Shown here in pieces: positions 42,739 to 51,464 of a DNA stretch of 64,000 nt. The notes beneath the pieces were generated by a model that was not told the origin of the DNA, made no database searches, and worked only from the letters and a program-made list of their open reading frames with translations. The position numbers and the translations under genes are program-made. The DNA is taken from positions 62,001 through 126,000 of the forward strand of contig NZ_JACYIZ010000002.1 in assembly GCF_015352975.1 (NCBI RefSeq), read 5' to 3'. Each line of letters opens with the position of its first letter. Positions within the stretch are counted from its first letter, which is position 1. Origin of the DNA: Aestuariimicrobium ganziense (lineage in GTDB: Bacteria > Actinomycetota > Actinomycetes > Propionibacteriales > Propionibacteriaceae).

Positions 42739-43992
42739 ATGTCTGACATCGTCATCACCGGATTCGGCGCCTTCACGCCGCTGGGCACCGACGCGCCCAG
42801 CACCTGGGAGGCGATGCTCTTGGGTCGCTCGGGGGTGCACCACCTGCCCCACGAGTGGGCCGAGGACCTGCCGGTCACCTTCGCGGCCGAGACTGCCGGC
42901 GATCCGTCGGACAAGCTCGACCGCGTCGAGGCCCGCCGGATGGACCGCTCCACCCAGCACGCGGTGGTCGCCGCGATGGAGGCCTGGGCCGATGCCGGCC
43001 TCACCCTCGGCGACGACAACGGCATCGACCGTGACCGGCTCGGTGTCTGCTGCGCCTCAGGCATCGGCGGCATGCAGTCACTGCTCAGCCAGTGGGACGT
43101 GCAGAAGGAGAAGGGCTTTCGTCGGGTCAGCCCGTTCACCATCCCGATGCTGATGGCCAATGCGCCGGCCGCCAACGTGGGCCTTCGCCTCGGTGCCCGC
43201 GCCGCCATCCACACCCCGGTCTCGGCCTGCGCATCGTCCAACGAGGCCATCGCCTTCGGCCTCGACATGCTGCGCCTGGGCCGCGCCGACATCGCCGTGG
43301 TCGGTGGCACCGAGGCGGTCGTTCACCCGCTGCCGATCGCCGCCTTCGCGCAGATGCAGGCGCTCAGCCGCCGCAACGACGACCCTGAGCGGGCCTCGCG
43401 CCCCTGGGACGTCGACCGTGACGGCTTCGTGCTCGGCGAGGGTGCCGCGCTGATGGTGATCGAGACCCTCGAACACGCCCAGGCCCGCGGCGCCAAGATC
43501 TACGGAACCCTGGCCGGGGCCGGCATCTCGGCCGACTCCCACGACATCGTCCAGCCCGACCCCACCGGTCGCGGCCAGGCCGCCGCGATGACGAAGGCGA
43601 TCAAGGACGCGGGCCTGACCCCGCGCGACATCGTCCACGTCAACGCCCACGGCACCTCGACCCCCCAGGGCGACGTGGCCGAGGCCGCCTCGATCGCCGC
43701 AGCACTCGGTGATTCCGCTGACCAGCCCTGGGTCACCAGCACCAAGTCGATGACCGGCCACCTGCTCGGTGGCGCCGGTGCGGTCGAGACCTTCGCCACC
43801 GTGCGTGCGCTCAGCGACCGTCGTGTTCCGGGGACGATCAACGTCGAGAACCTCGAGCCCAACCTGCCGGTGCGGATCGCCACCGAGACCACCTCGCTCG
43901 GTGACGGCGACCTGGCCGCCCTGAACAACTCGTTCGGGTTCGGTGGTCACAACGTGGTCATCGCCGTCACCAACGCCCACCAGAACCGGTGA
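42739..43992 (+). CDS. fabF: Beta-ketoacyl-ACP synthase II
   Basis: 417-aa elongating condensing enzyme. Cys-His-His triad: Cys in PVSACASSNEAIAFG, His in HVNAHGTSTPQGDV, His in NNSFGFGGHNVVI; KSMTGHLLGGAGAVE is also conserved. GGGAG lies 8 bases upstream of the ATG at 42739. The stop is 4 bases before accD. Confidence 0.97.
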   Translation: MSDIVITGFGAFTPLGTDAPSTWEAMLLGRSGVHHLPHEWAEDLPVTFAAETAGDPSDKLDRVEARRMDRSTQHAVVAAMEAWADAGLTLGDDNGIDRDRLGVCCASGIGGMQSLLSQWDVQKEKGFRRVSPFTIPMLMANAPAANVGLRLGARAAIHTPVSACASSNEAIAFGLDMLRLGRADIAVVGGTEAVVHPLPIAAFAQMQALSRRNDDPERASRPWDVDRDGFVLGEGAALMVIETLEHAQARGAKIYGTLAGAGISADSHDIVQPDPTGRGQAAAMTKAIKDAGLTPRDIVHVNAHGTSTPQGDVAEAASIAAALGDSADQPWVTSTKSMTGHLLGGAGAVETFATVRALSDRRVPGTINVENLEPNLPVRIATETTSLGDGDLAALNNSFGFGGHNVVIAVTNAHQNR

Positions 43993-43996
43993 CCCC

Positions 43997-45409
43997 ATGA
44001 CTGCCACCAAGGCCGAGAAACTGCCGCGCGCACTCGATCCGCGCAACCCCAACCACCGGCTCGCTGCCTTCTTCGACGAAGGCAGCGTCGAACTGATCAG
44101 TGCCGACGACGACTCCGGCTTCCTGGCTGCGGTCGGACTGGTCAAGGGCTGCCGCACCGTGGCCTTCTGCTCCGATGCCACTGTGATGGGCGGCGCCATG
44201 GGCGTCGAGGGCTGCAAGGTGGTCGTCGCCGCCTACGAGCGAGCACTGGCCGACCAGTTGCCGATCGCCGGCATCTGGCACTCCGGCGGAGCCCGGCTGG
44301 CCGAAGGTGTGCTGTCACTGCACGCCGTCGGCGAGATCTTCAACATCATGACCATCGCCTCGGGCAAGGTTCCCCAGGTCTCGATCGTGCTCGGCCCCTG
44401 CGCCGGCGGTGCCGCCTACGGTCCCGCGCTCACCGACGTGGTGATCAGTTCCCCGGCAGGACGCATCTTCGTCACCGGCCCCGAGGTGGTCCGTTCGGTG
44501 ACTGGCGAGGACGTCGACATGGCCCGCCTCGGCGGTCCCGACACCCACGGACGTCGCTCCGGGGTCGTCCACGTCGAGGCCACCGACGAGGCCGACGCCC
44601 TCGACCAGGGACGCCGGCTGGTGTCGCTGTTCGCCGACCAGCGCACCGTCGCCCCAGACGTCGACGACACCGACCTGAGCACGCTGCTGCCGGAGTCGGC
44701 CAAGCGCGCCTACGACGTGCACCCGTTGATCCACGGCCTGGTCGACGAGGGATCGCTCAGCGAACTGCACGCCCGCTGGGCCCCCAACATCGTCGTGGCC
44801 CTGGGTCGACTGGGCGGACGAAGCATCGGCGTGATCGCCAACAACCCGCTGCGGCTGGGTGGCTGCCTCGACTCGCTGTCGGCCGAGAAGGCCGCGCGCT
44901 TCGTGCGGATGTGCGACACCTTCGGGATCCCGCTGGTCGTGCTGGTCGACACCCCCGGGTACCTGCCCGGCGTCGGGCAGGAGTGGGACGGTGTGGTCCG
45001 CCGCGGCGCCAAGCTGCTGCACGCCTTCGCCGAGGCCGTCGTCCCGCGGGTCACCCTGGTCACCCGCAAGACCTACGGCGGTGCCTACATCGCGATGAAC
45101 TCCCGTGCGCTGGGCGCCACCAAGGTGTTCGCCTGGCCCACCGCCGAGGTCGCGGTGATGGGCGCGGTCGCAGCGATCCGCATCCTGCACCGGCGCAAGC
45201 TCGCCGCCGTGCCGGACGAGAGCCGCGAGCAGGTCGAACTCGAACTGGCCGCCGAGCACGCCCGGATCGCCGGAGGCATCGACCGCGCCGTCGAGATCGG
45301 CGTGGTCGACCAGGTGATCGAGCCCACCGCCACCCGATCGGCACTTGCTGCGGCGATCAGCGACGCCGATCGGGGCACACGGGGCAACCACACCAACATC
45401 CCGCTCTGA
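43997..45409 (+). CDS. accD: Acyl-CoA carboxylase carboxyltransferase (beta) subunit
   Basis: 470 aa of the biotin-dependent carboxyltransferase family (AccD/PccB type, N and C crotonase-like halves fused). GPCAGGAAYGPALTDVVISS and FVTGPEVVRSVTGEDVDM in the first half, and VLVDTPGYLPGVGQEWDGVV and RKTYGGAYIAMNSRALGA in the second, form the acyl-CoA and carboxybiotin pockets. No zinc ribbon, as in actinobacterial acyl-CoA carboxylases. The position, 4 bases after fabF, suggests it makes malonyl-CoA for the preceding genes; acetyl versus propionyl specificity is not visible. It needs a biotinylated alpha subunit encoded elsewhere. Confidence 0.94.
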   Translation: MTATKAEKLPRALDPRNPNHRLAAFFDEGSVELISADDDSGFLAAVGLVKGCRTVAFCSDATVMGGAMGVEGCKVVVAAYERALADQLPIAGIWHSGGARLAEGVLSLHAVGEIFNIMTIASGKVPQVSIVLGPCAGGAAYGPALTDVVISSPAGRIFVTGPEVVRSVTGEDVDMARLGGPDTHGRRSGVVHVEATDEADALDQGRRLVSLFADQRTVAPDVDDTDLSTLLPESAKRAYDVHPLIHGLVDEGSLSELHARWAPNIVVALGRLGGRSIGVIANNPLRLGGCLDSLSAEKAARFVRMCDTFGIPLVVLVDTPGYLPGVGQEWDGVVRRGAKLLHAFAEAVVPRVTLVTRKTYGGAYIAMNSRALGATKVFAWPTAEVAVMGAVAAIRILHRRKLAAVPDESREQVELELAAEHARIAGGIDRAVEIGVVDQVIEPTATRSALAAAISDADRGTRGNHTNIPL

Positions 45410-45520
45410 TGCCACCGCTGGCCGATGGGCGACCCGCAGGTACTCCTCGAGGCCTACGGCATCGCGATGGACCAGGCCAAGTACGACTTCTACCGCGAAC
45501 TGTGGAGCGCGGGGGGCTGA
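45410..45520 (+). pseudogene. Possible kinase (APH-like) C-terminal remnant, or a 31-codon ORF
   Basis: Directly after the accD stop and in the same frame, an ATG at 45425 opens 31 codons: GDPQVLLEAYGIAMDQAKYD and FYRELWSAGG. The order LEAYG, then YDFYRELW resembles the last 25 residues of aminoglycoside-phosphotransferase-like proteins. There is no ribosome-binding site. It ends 1 base before the convergent DUF3145 gene. The best guess is a leftover 3' end of a deleted gene; similarity over so few residues is weak. Confidence 0.35.
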
Positions 45521-45521
45521 C

Positions 45522-46064
45522 TCAGGCCAGGTGACGCTCCAGCCAGCGCGGCCCGTCGGCACCGGCCTGCCTGAACAGCTCCAGCTCCTCGTCCCAGGCC
45601 AGACCCAGCAGGTCAGCCACGGCACGGTGCAGGCTGGCGCGGTTGAGCGCATCGGCCACCAGCGCGGCACGCAGTCGCTGCTCGTGCACCAGCACGTCGC
45701 CGTGACGCCCGATCGTGGCGTGGAAGACCCCCAGGCGCGGCGTGACCGAGTAGCGCACACCCTCGTCGGTGCCCGGCTGGTGCTCGGTGACCTCGAAGCG
45801 CAGTCGTCCCCAGCGCTGCAGGCTCGAGGCGATGGTGGCCGCGGTGCCGGCCGGGCCACGCCACTCGAGTTCGGCGCGGTAGCTGCCGCGGTCAGCAGGC
45901 TGAGGGCTCCAGTCCAGGCGTGTGGGTACGCCAAGGACGCCGCCCAGGGCCCACTCGATGTGCGGGCACAGCGCGGACGGCGTCGAGTGGATCCACACCA
46001 CCCCGGTGGCCGGGGCGTCGACGCCGGTCGTCGTGGTTCCACCCGTCGTGGTGACGGCGGTCAT
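45522..46064 (-). CDS. DUF3145 family protein
   Basis: 180 aa, conserved in Actinomycetota and commonly next to the fab-accD cluster. VVWIHSTPSALCPHIEWALG, then YRAELEWRGPAGTAATIASS, then LRFEVTEHQPGTDEGVRYS and GLAWDEELELFRQAG are diagnostic as I recall the family. No catalytic motif or membrane segment. AGGAGGAG lies 2-4 bases before ATG 46064. It is convergent with accD, so it is not in that operon, but the recurrent neighbourhood suggests a lipid-related role (inference). Confidence 0.85.
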   Translation of the reverse strand: MTAVTTTGGTTTTGVDAPATGVVWIHSTPSALCPHIEWALGGVLGVPTRLDWSPQPADRGSYRAELEWRGPAGTAATIASSLQRWGRLRFEVTEHQPGTDEGVRYSVTPRLGVFHATIGRHGDVLVHEQRLRAALVADALNRASLHRAVADLLGLAWDEELELFRQAGADGPRWLERHLA

Positions 46065-46178
46065 GGCTCCTCCTCAGCATCCAGACGTGCCTTCCCCAGC
46101 AGCTGGACGATCGGAGTCGTGACCTTGACCTCGATTGTGCCTCGTCAGGCCGCCGCACACCAGTCCTGAGAACTCGCC

Positions 46179-46184
46179 TAGGCT
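46179..46184 (+). promoter_or_regulatory. -10 box TAGGCT of the S9 peptidase gene
   Basis: TAGGCT followed by six bases and the ATG at 46191; no Shine-Dalgarno, so a leaderless message is likely. Confidence 0.5.
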
Positions 46185-46190
46185 TTGGCC

Positions 46191-48083
46191 ATGTCGAGCG
46201 ATGCCACCGTCCCCGCCGCCGCCCCCCTGTCCGTGGACGAGGTGTTGTCGTCGTCGGTGTCGATGAGCGAGTTGCGCGGTGACGGCACCGACCTGCTGTG
46301 GCTGGAGTCCAGGCCCTTGGAGGACGCCCGGATGACCGTCGTGAGGTGGCGGGACGGGCAGCTCAGCGAACTCACCGCCGCCCCGATCAACGTGCGCACC
46401 CGCATCTGGGAGTACGGGGGTGGTGCCTGGGACTGCCACGACGGCGTCCTGGTGGTCAGCGACCTGACCAGCGGGCGACTGGTGCGCCTCGAGGGCAACC
46501 AGACCACTCCCATCACCCCGGCCGACCCGGCGGTCCGCTTCGGTGGGCTGCAGGTGCACCCCGACCGCGACCTGGTGCTGGCCGTACGCGAGGACGGCCG
46601 TCAGGAGGGTGAGCCGGTCAGCAGCATCGTCGCCCTCAGCCTCACCGGCCCCAATGCCGACTTCGGCACCGTCCTGGTCAGTGGTGCCGACTTCCACGCC
46701 GGGCCCCGCCTCAGCGAGGACGACCTGTTGGCATGGTTCCAGTGGAACCATCCTTCGATGCCCTGGGACGAGACCGAACTGCGCGTGGCCCGGTTGAGCC
46801 GCGTCGGCGACGCCTGGCGCACCGACCACCACCAAGTCGTCTTCGCCGAGCCCGACACCAGTGCCCAGCACCCCCAGTGGGACGGCCGTGACCTGGTCTT
46901 CAGCCAGGACGGCTCCGGCCACTGGAACATCGCTCGCTGGGACCGCACCAGCACCCGGGCGGTGACCGATGAACCCCATGACCACGACCACCCGGTCTGG
47001 ACCCTGACCGTGCCCACCTGGTCGCCTGTTGCTGGAAGGGTGCTGTGCCACCGGATGGTCGACGGATGGCCCGAACTCGGCTGGGCCGGCGCTGACCAGT
47101 CCTGGCAGCCGCTGCCCGTGCCCGACCTCGCCGACGTCGACTCGGTGGCCGTGCTGGACGGGCGGGTCTTCGTCCTGGCCGGCTTCGCCACCCGTCCACC
47201 GGCCCTGGTCGCGATCGACCCCAGCGGTGAGGTCGAGTTCGTCCACCAGCCCCAAGGCGAGCCGGAGCAGCTCACCACAGCACCCCGGAGCATGATCATC
47301 GACGGCCCCACCGGCCCCGTCCACGCCTGGTACCACGCCCCCACCCGCGACGCCGACCAACCGCCCCCGACCATCGTGAGGACCCACGGCGGGCCGACCT
47401 CGTTCGCCAGTGCCGCGTACAACCCCTCGGTCACTTTCTGGACGAGCCGCGGCTTCGCCGTCGTCGACGTCAACTACGGCGGCTCCACCGGGTTCGGACG
47501 GATCTACCGGGAGCGGCTGCTGCAGAACTGGGGTGTGGTCGACGTCGAGGACTGTGTCGCCGTGGTCGAGCACCTGGTGGCCGAGGGCCTGGCCGACCCG
47601 GCCAGGGTGAGCATCACCGGGGGCAGTGCGGGTGGCTACACCACCCTGCAGAGCCTGGCCACCACCTCGACCTACACCGCCGGCGTCAGCCGCTACGGCA
47701 TCGGAGACCTCGAGATGCTGGCCACCGACACCCACAAGTTCGAGTCCCGCTACCTCGACTCGCTGGTGGGCCGCCTGCCCCAGACGCGCCAGCGCTACCT
47801 CGACCGCTCCCCCATCCACCACGTCGAGAACATGTCGACCCCGATGCTGTTGCTGCAGGGCACCGAGGATGCCGTCGTCCCGCCCAACCAGGCCGAGGCC
47901 ATCGCCTCGGCGGTCCGGGCCAAGGGGCTGCCGGTGGCCCTGGAGCTGTTCGAGGGCGAGGGCCACGGCTTCCGGTCGATGGCCGCCCGACGCCGGGCCC
48001 TGCTCGCCGAGCTCGCATTCCACGTGCAGTTGTGGCGATTGGACACGACCGACACCGACCTGCCGGAACTCGACCTGCGCTGA
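46191..48083 (+). CDS. S9-family prolyl oligopeptidase / acyl-aminoacyl peptidase-like hydrolase
   Basis: 630 aa. The N-terminal part is a beta-propeller (for example NVRTRIWEYGGGAWDCHDGV); the C-terminal alpha/beta hydrolase has nucleophile Ser in ITGGSAGGYTTLQSL, Asp in LQGTEDAVVPPNQAEA and His in FEGEGHGFR. NYGGSTGFGRIYRERLLQNW is typical of S9C peptidases. No signal peptide, so cytoplasmic. It probably cleaves short peptides or removes acylated N-terminal residues. Start ATG 46191 follows TAGGCT by 6 bases. It is divergent from DUF3145. Confidence 0.92.
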   Translation: MSSDATVPAAAPLSVDEVLSSSVSMSELRGDGTDLLWLESRPLEDARMTVVRWRDGQLSELTAAPINVRTRIWEYGGGAWDCHDGVLVVSDLTSGRLVRLEGNQTTPITPADPAVRFGGLQVHPDRDLVLAVREDGRQEGEPVSSIVALSLTGPNADFGTVLVSGADFHAGPRLSEDDLLAWFQWNHPSMPWDETELRVARLSRVGDAWRTDHHQVVFAEPDTSAQHPQWDGRDLVFSQDGSGHWNIARWDRTSTRAVTDEPHDHDHPVWTLTVPTWSPVAGRVLCHRMVDGWPELGWAGADQSWQPLPVPDLADVDSVAVLDGRVFVLAGFATRPPALVAIDPSGEVEFVHQPQGEPEQLTTAPRSMIIDGPTGPVHAWYHAPTRDADQPPPTIVRTHGGPTSFASAAYNPSVTFWTSRGFAVVDVNYGGSTGFGRIYRERLLQNWGVVDVEDCVAVVEHLVAEGLADPARVSITGGSAGGYTTLQSLATTSTYTAGVSRYGIGDLEMLATDTHKFESRYLDSLVGRLPQTRQRYLDRSPIHHVENMSTPMLLLQGTEDAVVPPNQAEAIASAVRAKGLPVALELFEGEGHGFRSMAARRRALLAELAFHVQLWRLDTTDTDLPELDLR

Positions 48084-48135
48084 GGAGTCACCTACTGTGG
48101 GCTGCGACATCGATGACGGCGGAGGACTCGTGGCC

Positions 48136-49833
48136 ATGAAGAAGCTCCTGCGTTGGCTGGTCGCCACCGCGACCGCCGCCACCTGCGTGGTCGCGATGCC
48201 CCTGAGCTCGACGGCCGAGCCGCTCAAGGACGTCGGGCAGGCCCTTCCCGCCGATGCACCGGCCACGCAGGGCACCGCCCCGACCACGTCGACGACCACC
48301 ATCGGTCCGGCCGCCGTGGCGCCGTGGCTCACCCAGCTCAACACCGTTCGCTCGCAGTTCGGCGTGGCTGCCGTTGTCGAGTCCGCCACCTGGAGCCAGG
48401 CCGCCGGCCTGCACTCGCGCTACATGGCCGAGAACCAGGTCGTCACCCAGGCCGAGGACCCGACCCAGCCGTACTACACCACCGCCGGCGACACCGCGGG
48501 ACGCAACTCGTTGGTGGCTGCCGGCTGGAGCACCCCCACCGAGTTCATCGACGCCTGGACTGCGGCCCCCTTCCACCTGATCTCGATGCTGGACAGCCGG
48601 CTGGCGACCGTCGGCTACGGCCAGTACACCTCGACCTCCACCTCGGCGACCGCCGCGACCCTCAACGTGGCCCAGGGCCGCACCCGGGCCCCTGCCACCA
48701 CCGGATGGCCAAGGGTCTGGCCGCGCGGCACCACCCGCATCCTTGAGATGACCGAGGCCTCGTCGCCGGACCCGGCTGCCGGCTGCAACGCACCCAGCGG
48801 CTCGTGGTACGGCACGCCGACCCTGGTCGACTTCGGTCCCGGCACGAGCGTGACGAGCGCCACCGCGGTCGTGCTCGAGGACGGCACCAACGTGCCCGTC
48901 TGCGTGCGCACGGCCTCCAACTACGCCAACTCCACGGCCAAGGCCCTGATGGCCGGCAAGGTGCTGGTGATCCCGACTCGTCCGCTCGCGCTCAACAAGG
49001 GCTACACCGGCAGCGTCACCACCAACCTCGGCTCTGTCAGCCTGCGCTTCGACACCGGCAACCCCGCCTCAGGCGTGTTCGGCGACCACACGGGAGACGG
49101 CCTGGCCGACGTCCTGGGGGTGCAGGGGGGCACCGAGAACCTGATGATGTTCCAGACCGGGCCCGGGCCCGCACTGCGTCCCGGCATCCGAGTGGGCCAC
49201 GGTTGGGGCGGGATGAACTGGATCTCCTCGGTTCCCGACCTCAACCGTGATGGCCGCACCGAGCTGCTGGCGCGCGCCACGGACGGCACCCTGTGGTTGT
49301 ATCCCGGCCTGGGTCGGGGGGCCTGGGGGACCAGGAGCAAGCTCGGACACGGTTTCGGAGGCTTGGACCAGCTCGTGGTGATTCCTGACGTCACTGGCGA
49401 CACGTTGCCCGAGTTGATCGGTCGCACGAGCAGCGGCGAGTTGGCGCGTTTCAGCTTCACCGGACCGACCAGCTACCTGGCGAACCGCCGCACCATCGGT
49501 CATGGTTGGGGCAGCATGCAGAAGCTTGTCTCAGCGGGCGACTTCACCGGCGACCGGATCCCCGACATCCTCGCCATCGGGGCCCAGGGAGAGTTGTACT
49601 GCTACCCCTTGACGGCCCAGGGAACCTTCCGAGGCGGGCGTAGCCAGGTCGGCCACGGTTGGAGCGGCTGGACCGCCATCTGGTCACCCGGGGACATGAA
49701 CGGAGACGGTCGGCACGACCTGATCGGCCGCAGTCCGGAGGGCGCGTTGTTCTTCTACGCGAACCTCACCGGCCGATGGGGCAGCAAGCGCCAGATCGGT
49801 TGGGGCTGGGGCGGCTACCGGCTGCTCGCCTGA
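48136..49833 (+). CDS. Secreted CAP/SCP-domain protein with C-terminal FG-GAP repeats
   Basis: About 565 aa. Signal peptide: KKLLRWLVATATAATCVVAM ending near SSTAE. Residues about 50-200 resemble the CAP/SCP fold (WLTQLNTVRSQFGVAAVVES, QAAGLHSRYMAENQV, EFIDAWTAAPFHLISMLDSR, ATVGYGQY). The C-terminal 250 residues are five FG-GAP/VCBS-like repeats beginning SGVFGDHTGDGLADVLGV and ending in WGGYRLLA, nearly the same plan as the protein at 23.2-25.6 kb. GGAGG lies 10 bases before ATG 48136; a GTG at 48130 is too close to it. It follows the S9 peptidase by 52 bases. Likely bound to the cell surface; ligand unknown. Confidence 0.82.
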   Translation: MKKLLRWLVATATAATCVVAMPLSSTAEPLKDVGQALPADAPATQGTAPTTSTTTIGPAAVAPWLTQLNTVRSQFGVAAVVESATWSQAAGLHSRYMAENQVVTQAEDPTQPYYTTAGDTAGRNSLVAAGWSTPTEFIDAWTAAPFHLISMLDSRLATVGYGQYTSTSTSATAATLNVAQGRTRAPATTGWPRVWPRGTTRILEMTEASSPDPAAGCNAPSGSWYGTPTLVDFGPGTSVTSATAVVLEDGTNVPVCVRTASNYANSTAKALMAGKVLVIPTRPLALNKGYTGSVTTNLGSVSLRFDTGNPASGVFGDHTGDGLADVLGVQGGTENLMMFQTGPGPALRPGIRVGHGWGGMNWISSVPDLNRDGRTELLARATDGTLWLYPGLGRGAWGTRSKLGHGFGGLDQLVVIPDVTGDTLPELIGRTSSGELARFSFTGPTSYLANRRTIGHGWGSMQKLVSAGDFTGDRIPDILAIGAQGELYCYPLTAQGTFRGGRSQVGHGWSGWTAIWSPGDMNGDGRHDLIGRSPEGALFFYANLTGRWGSKRQIGWGWGGYRLLA

Positions 49834-49845
49834 GGACCACCAGGG

Positions 49846-50730
49846 ATGATCCTGCTCGATCGTCCACGCTGGCCGGCCCACGGGACCCTGTTCGCCCACC
49901 TGGTCTCCGACGCCTCCCTGGACGAACTCCACCGGTTCGCGGGCGACCTCGGTCTGCACTGGCGGGCCTTCGACCACGACCACTACGACCTGCCCGAACG
50001 GCTGTGGCAGCCGGCGGTCGACGCCGGAGCCCTGCCCATGTCGTCCATCGACCTGGTCAGGCGCCTGTCCGCAGCGGGCCTTCGGGTGCGCCCGGCCGAC
50101 AAGTTGCCCACCGTCGAACGGGTGCTCCCCCACCTGCTGGAGAGCTGGCGTGGTCTGGGGCTGACCAGCGACGCCGACGCCGTACGGGACGACCTGCTCG
50201 AGCGCTGGCGGCAGCCACAGCGCCACTACCACGACCTGCGACACCTGCAGCAGGTGCTCGAGGCACTGTCGAGGTTGCAGCCGGGGCCTGCCCTGCGGCC
50301 GGTGCTGCTGGCGGCGTGGTTCCATGACGCCGTGTACGACCGGGCACCCGACGATGAGCAGCGTTCGGCGGCGTTGGTCGAGACCAGCCTGCGCGGGCTG
50401 GTGGGCGAGGCCGAGGTGGCCGAGGTGGTGCGCCTGGTGCACCTCACGATCAGCCACGACCCCGAGCCCACCGATCGGGCAGGGGCGATGTTGTGTGATG
50501 CCGACCTGGCGGTGTTGGCCCAGCCGCCGGGACGCTACGACATGTACGTCCGCGACGTGCGCACCGAGTACGACCACCTCGACGACGCCACCTGGCGGGC
50601 AGGACGCACAGCCGTGCTCGACCACCTGCTCGCGCTGGACCCGCTGTACCGGACAAGCGCGGGGCGCGACCTGTGGGAGCACCCCGCGCGAGTCAACCTG
50701 CAGCGCGAGCGGCGTCGCTGGTCGTCCTAG
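49846..50730 (+). CDS. DUF4031 domain fused to an HD-like domain
   Basis: 294 aa. Residues 1-80 (MILLDRPRWPAHGTLFAHLV, HRFAGDLGLHWRAFDHDHYD) match DUF4031. The remainder has RHYHDLRHLQQVLEAL and LLAAWFHDAVYD, an HD-type metal-binding arrangement seen in predicted phosphohydrolases, plus LTISHDPEPTDRAGAMLCDA. A metal-dependent phosphohydrolase role is inferred. The ATG comes 12 bases after the propeller gene's stop. Its stop shares CTAG with the stop of yggS on the other strand. Confidence 0.82.
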   Translation: MILLDRPRWPAHGTLFAHLVSDASLDELHRFAGDLGLHWRAFDHDHYDLPERLWQPAVDAGALPMSSIDLVRRLSAAGLRVRPADKLPTVERVLPHLLESWRGLGLTSDADAVRDDLLERWRQPQRHYHDLRHLQQVLEALSRLQPGPALRPVLLAAWFHDAVYDRAPDDEQRSAALVETSLRGLVGEAEVAEVVRLVHLTISHDPEPTDRAGAMLCDADLAVLAQPPGRYDMYVRDVRTEYDHLDDATWRAGRTAVLDHLLALDPLYRTSAGRDLWEHPARVNLQRERRRWSS

Positions 50731-51464
50731 TCGAGCCGGGCGCGCTCCCCGAAGATCGCCGTGCCCACCCTGACGATGGTGGCGCCGTGGGCGATCGCCA
50801 GGTCGAGGTCGCCCGACATGCCCATCGACAACTCGTCCCAGGTCGAACCCAGCACCTGGGCGTCGCGCAGCTCACGCTGCAGGTGCTGCATGCGCACGAA
50901 GCAGGCCGCGACCGCCTGCTGGTCGGGGCCCGGCAGCGCCAGCGTCATCAGTCCCCTGACCCGCAACCGGTCGAACGGCGCCAGGGCGCGTGCGAAGTCG
51001 AGCACCTCGTCAGGTGCCAGACCTGACTTGGTGTGCTCACCCGAGGAATTCACCTGCACGAGCACGTCGAGGCTGCGGTCGAGCGCGTCGAGGCGGCGCT
51101 GCAACTGCTCGGCCAGGCGCAGTGAGTCGAGCGACTGCAGTTCGGTGGCCCACTGTGCGGCGTCCTTGGCCTTGTTGGACTGCAGGTGACCGATCACCAC
51201 CCACTCGACCGGGCCACCGGGCGGTGGGTGCTCCTGGTAGTGCTGGGCCTTGCCCACGAGTTCCTGGACCCGGTTCTCCCCGAACCGTCGATGCCCCGCG
51301 GCGATCGCCTGGTCGACCAGCTCGACCGGATGGGTCTTGGTGACCGGCAGCAGGTGCACCTCGTCGCGTGACCGTCCAGCAGCCTGGCAGGCCGTGGTGA
51401 TCCGTTGTTCGACGTCGGCCAGGTTCGCGGCCACGTCGACGCGGTCGACCGGGTGACTGGTCAT
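50727..51464 (-). CDS. yggS: PLP-homeostasis protein YggS/PROSC
   Basis: 245 aa, TIM-barrel alanine-racemase-like fold. The PLP-binding lysine is in LLPVTKTHPVE; GENRVQELVGKAQ, VIGHLQSNKAKDAA, VQVNSSGEHTKSGLAPDEV and LSMGMSGDLDLAIAHGATIV are family hallmarks. It buffers free pyridoxal phosphate. Its ATG overlaps the stop of the preceding VWA gene (ATGA), so it is the fifth gene of the moxR operon; the link to that operon's function is unclear. Confidence 0.95.
   Translation of the reverse strand: MTSHPVDRVDVAANLADVEQRITTACQAAGRSRDEVHLLPVTKTHPVELVDQAIAAGHRRFGENRVQELVGKAQHYQEHPPPGGPVEWVVIGHLQSNKAKDAAQWATELQSLDSLRLAEQLQRRLDALDRSLDVLVQVNSSGEHTKSGLAPDEVLDFARALAPFDRLRVRGLMTLALPGPDQQAVAACFVRMQHLQRELRDAQVLGSTWDELSMGMSGDLDLAIAHGATIVRVGTAIFGERARLD

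Noticed and set aside
46074..48389. 771-codon minus-strand ORF opposite the S9 peptidase
   Set aside because: The plus strand encodes a complete S9 catalytic triad; the antisense frame has no family resemblance.
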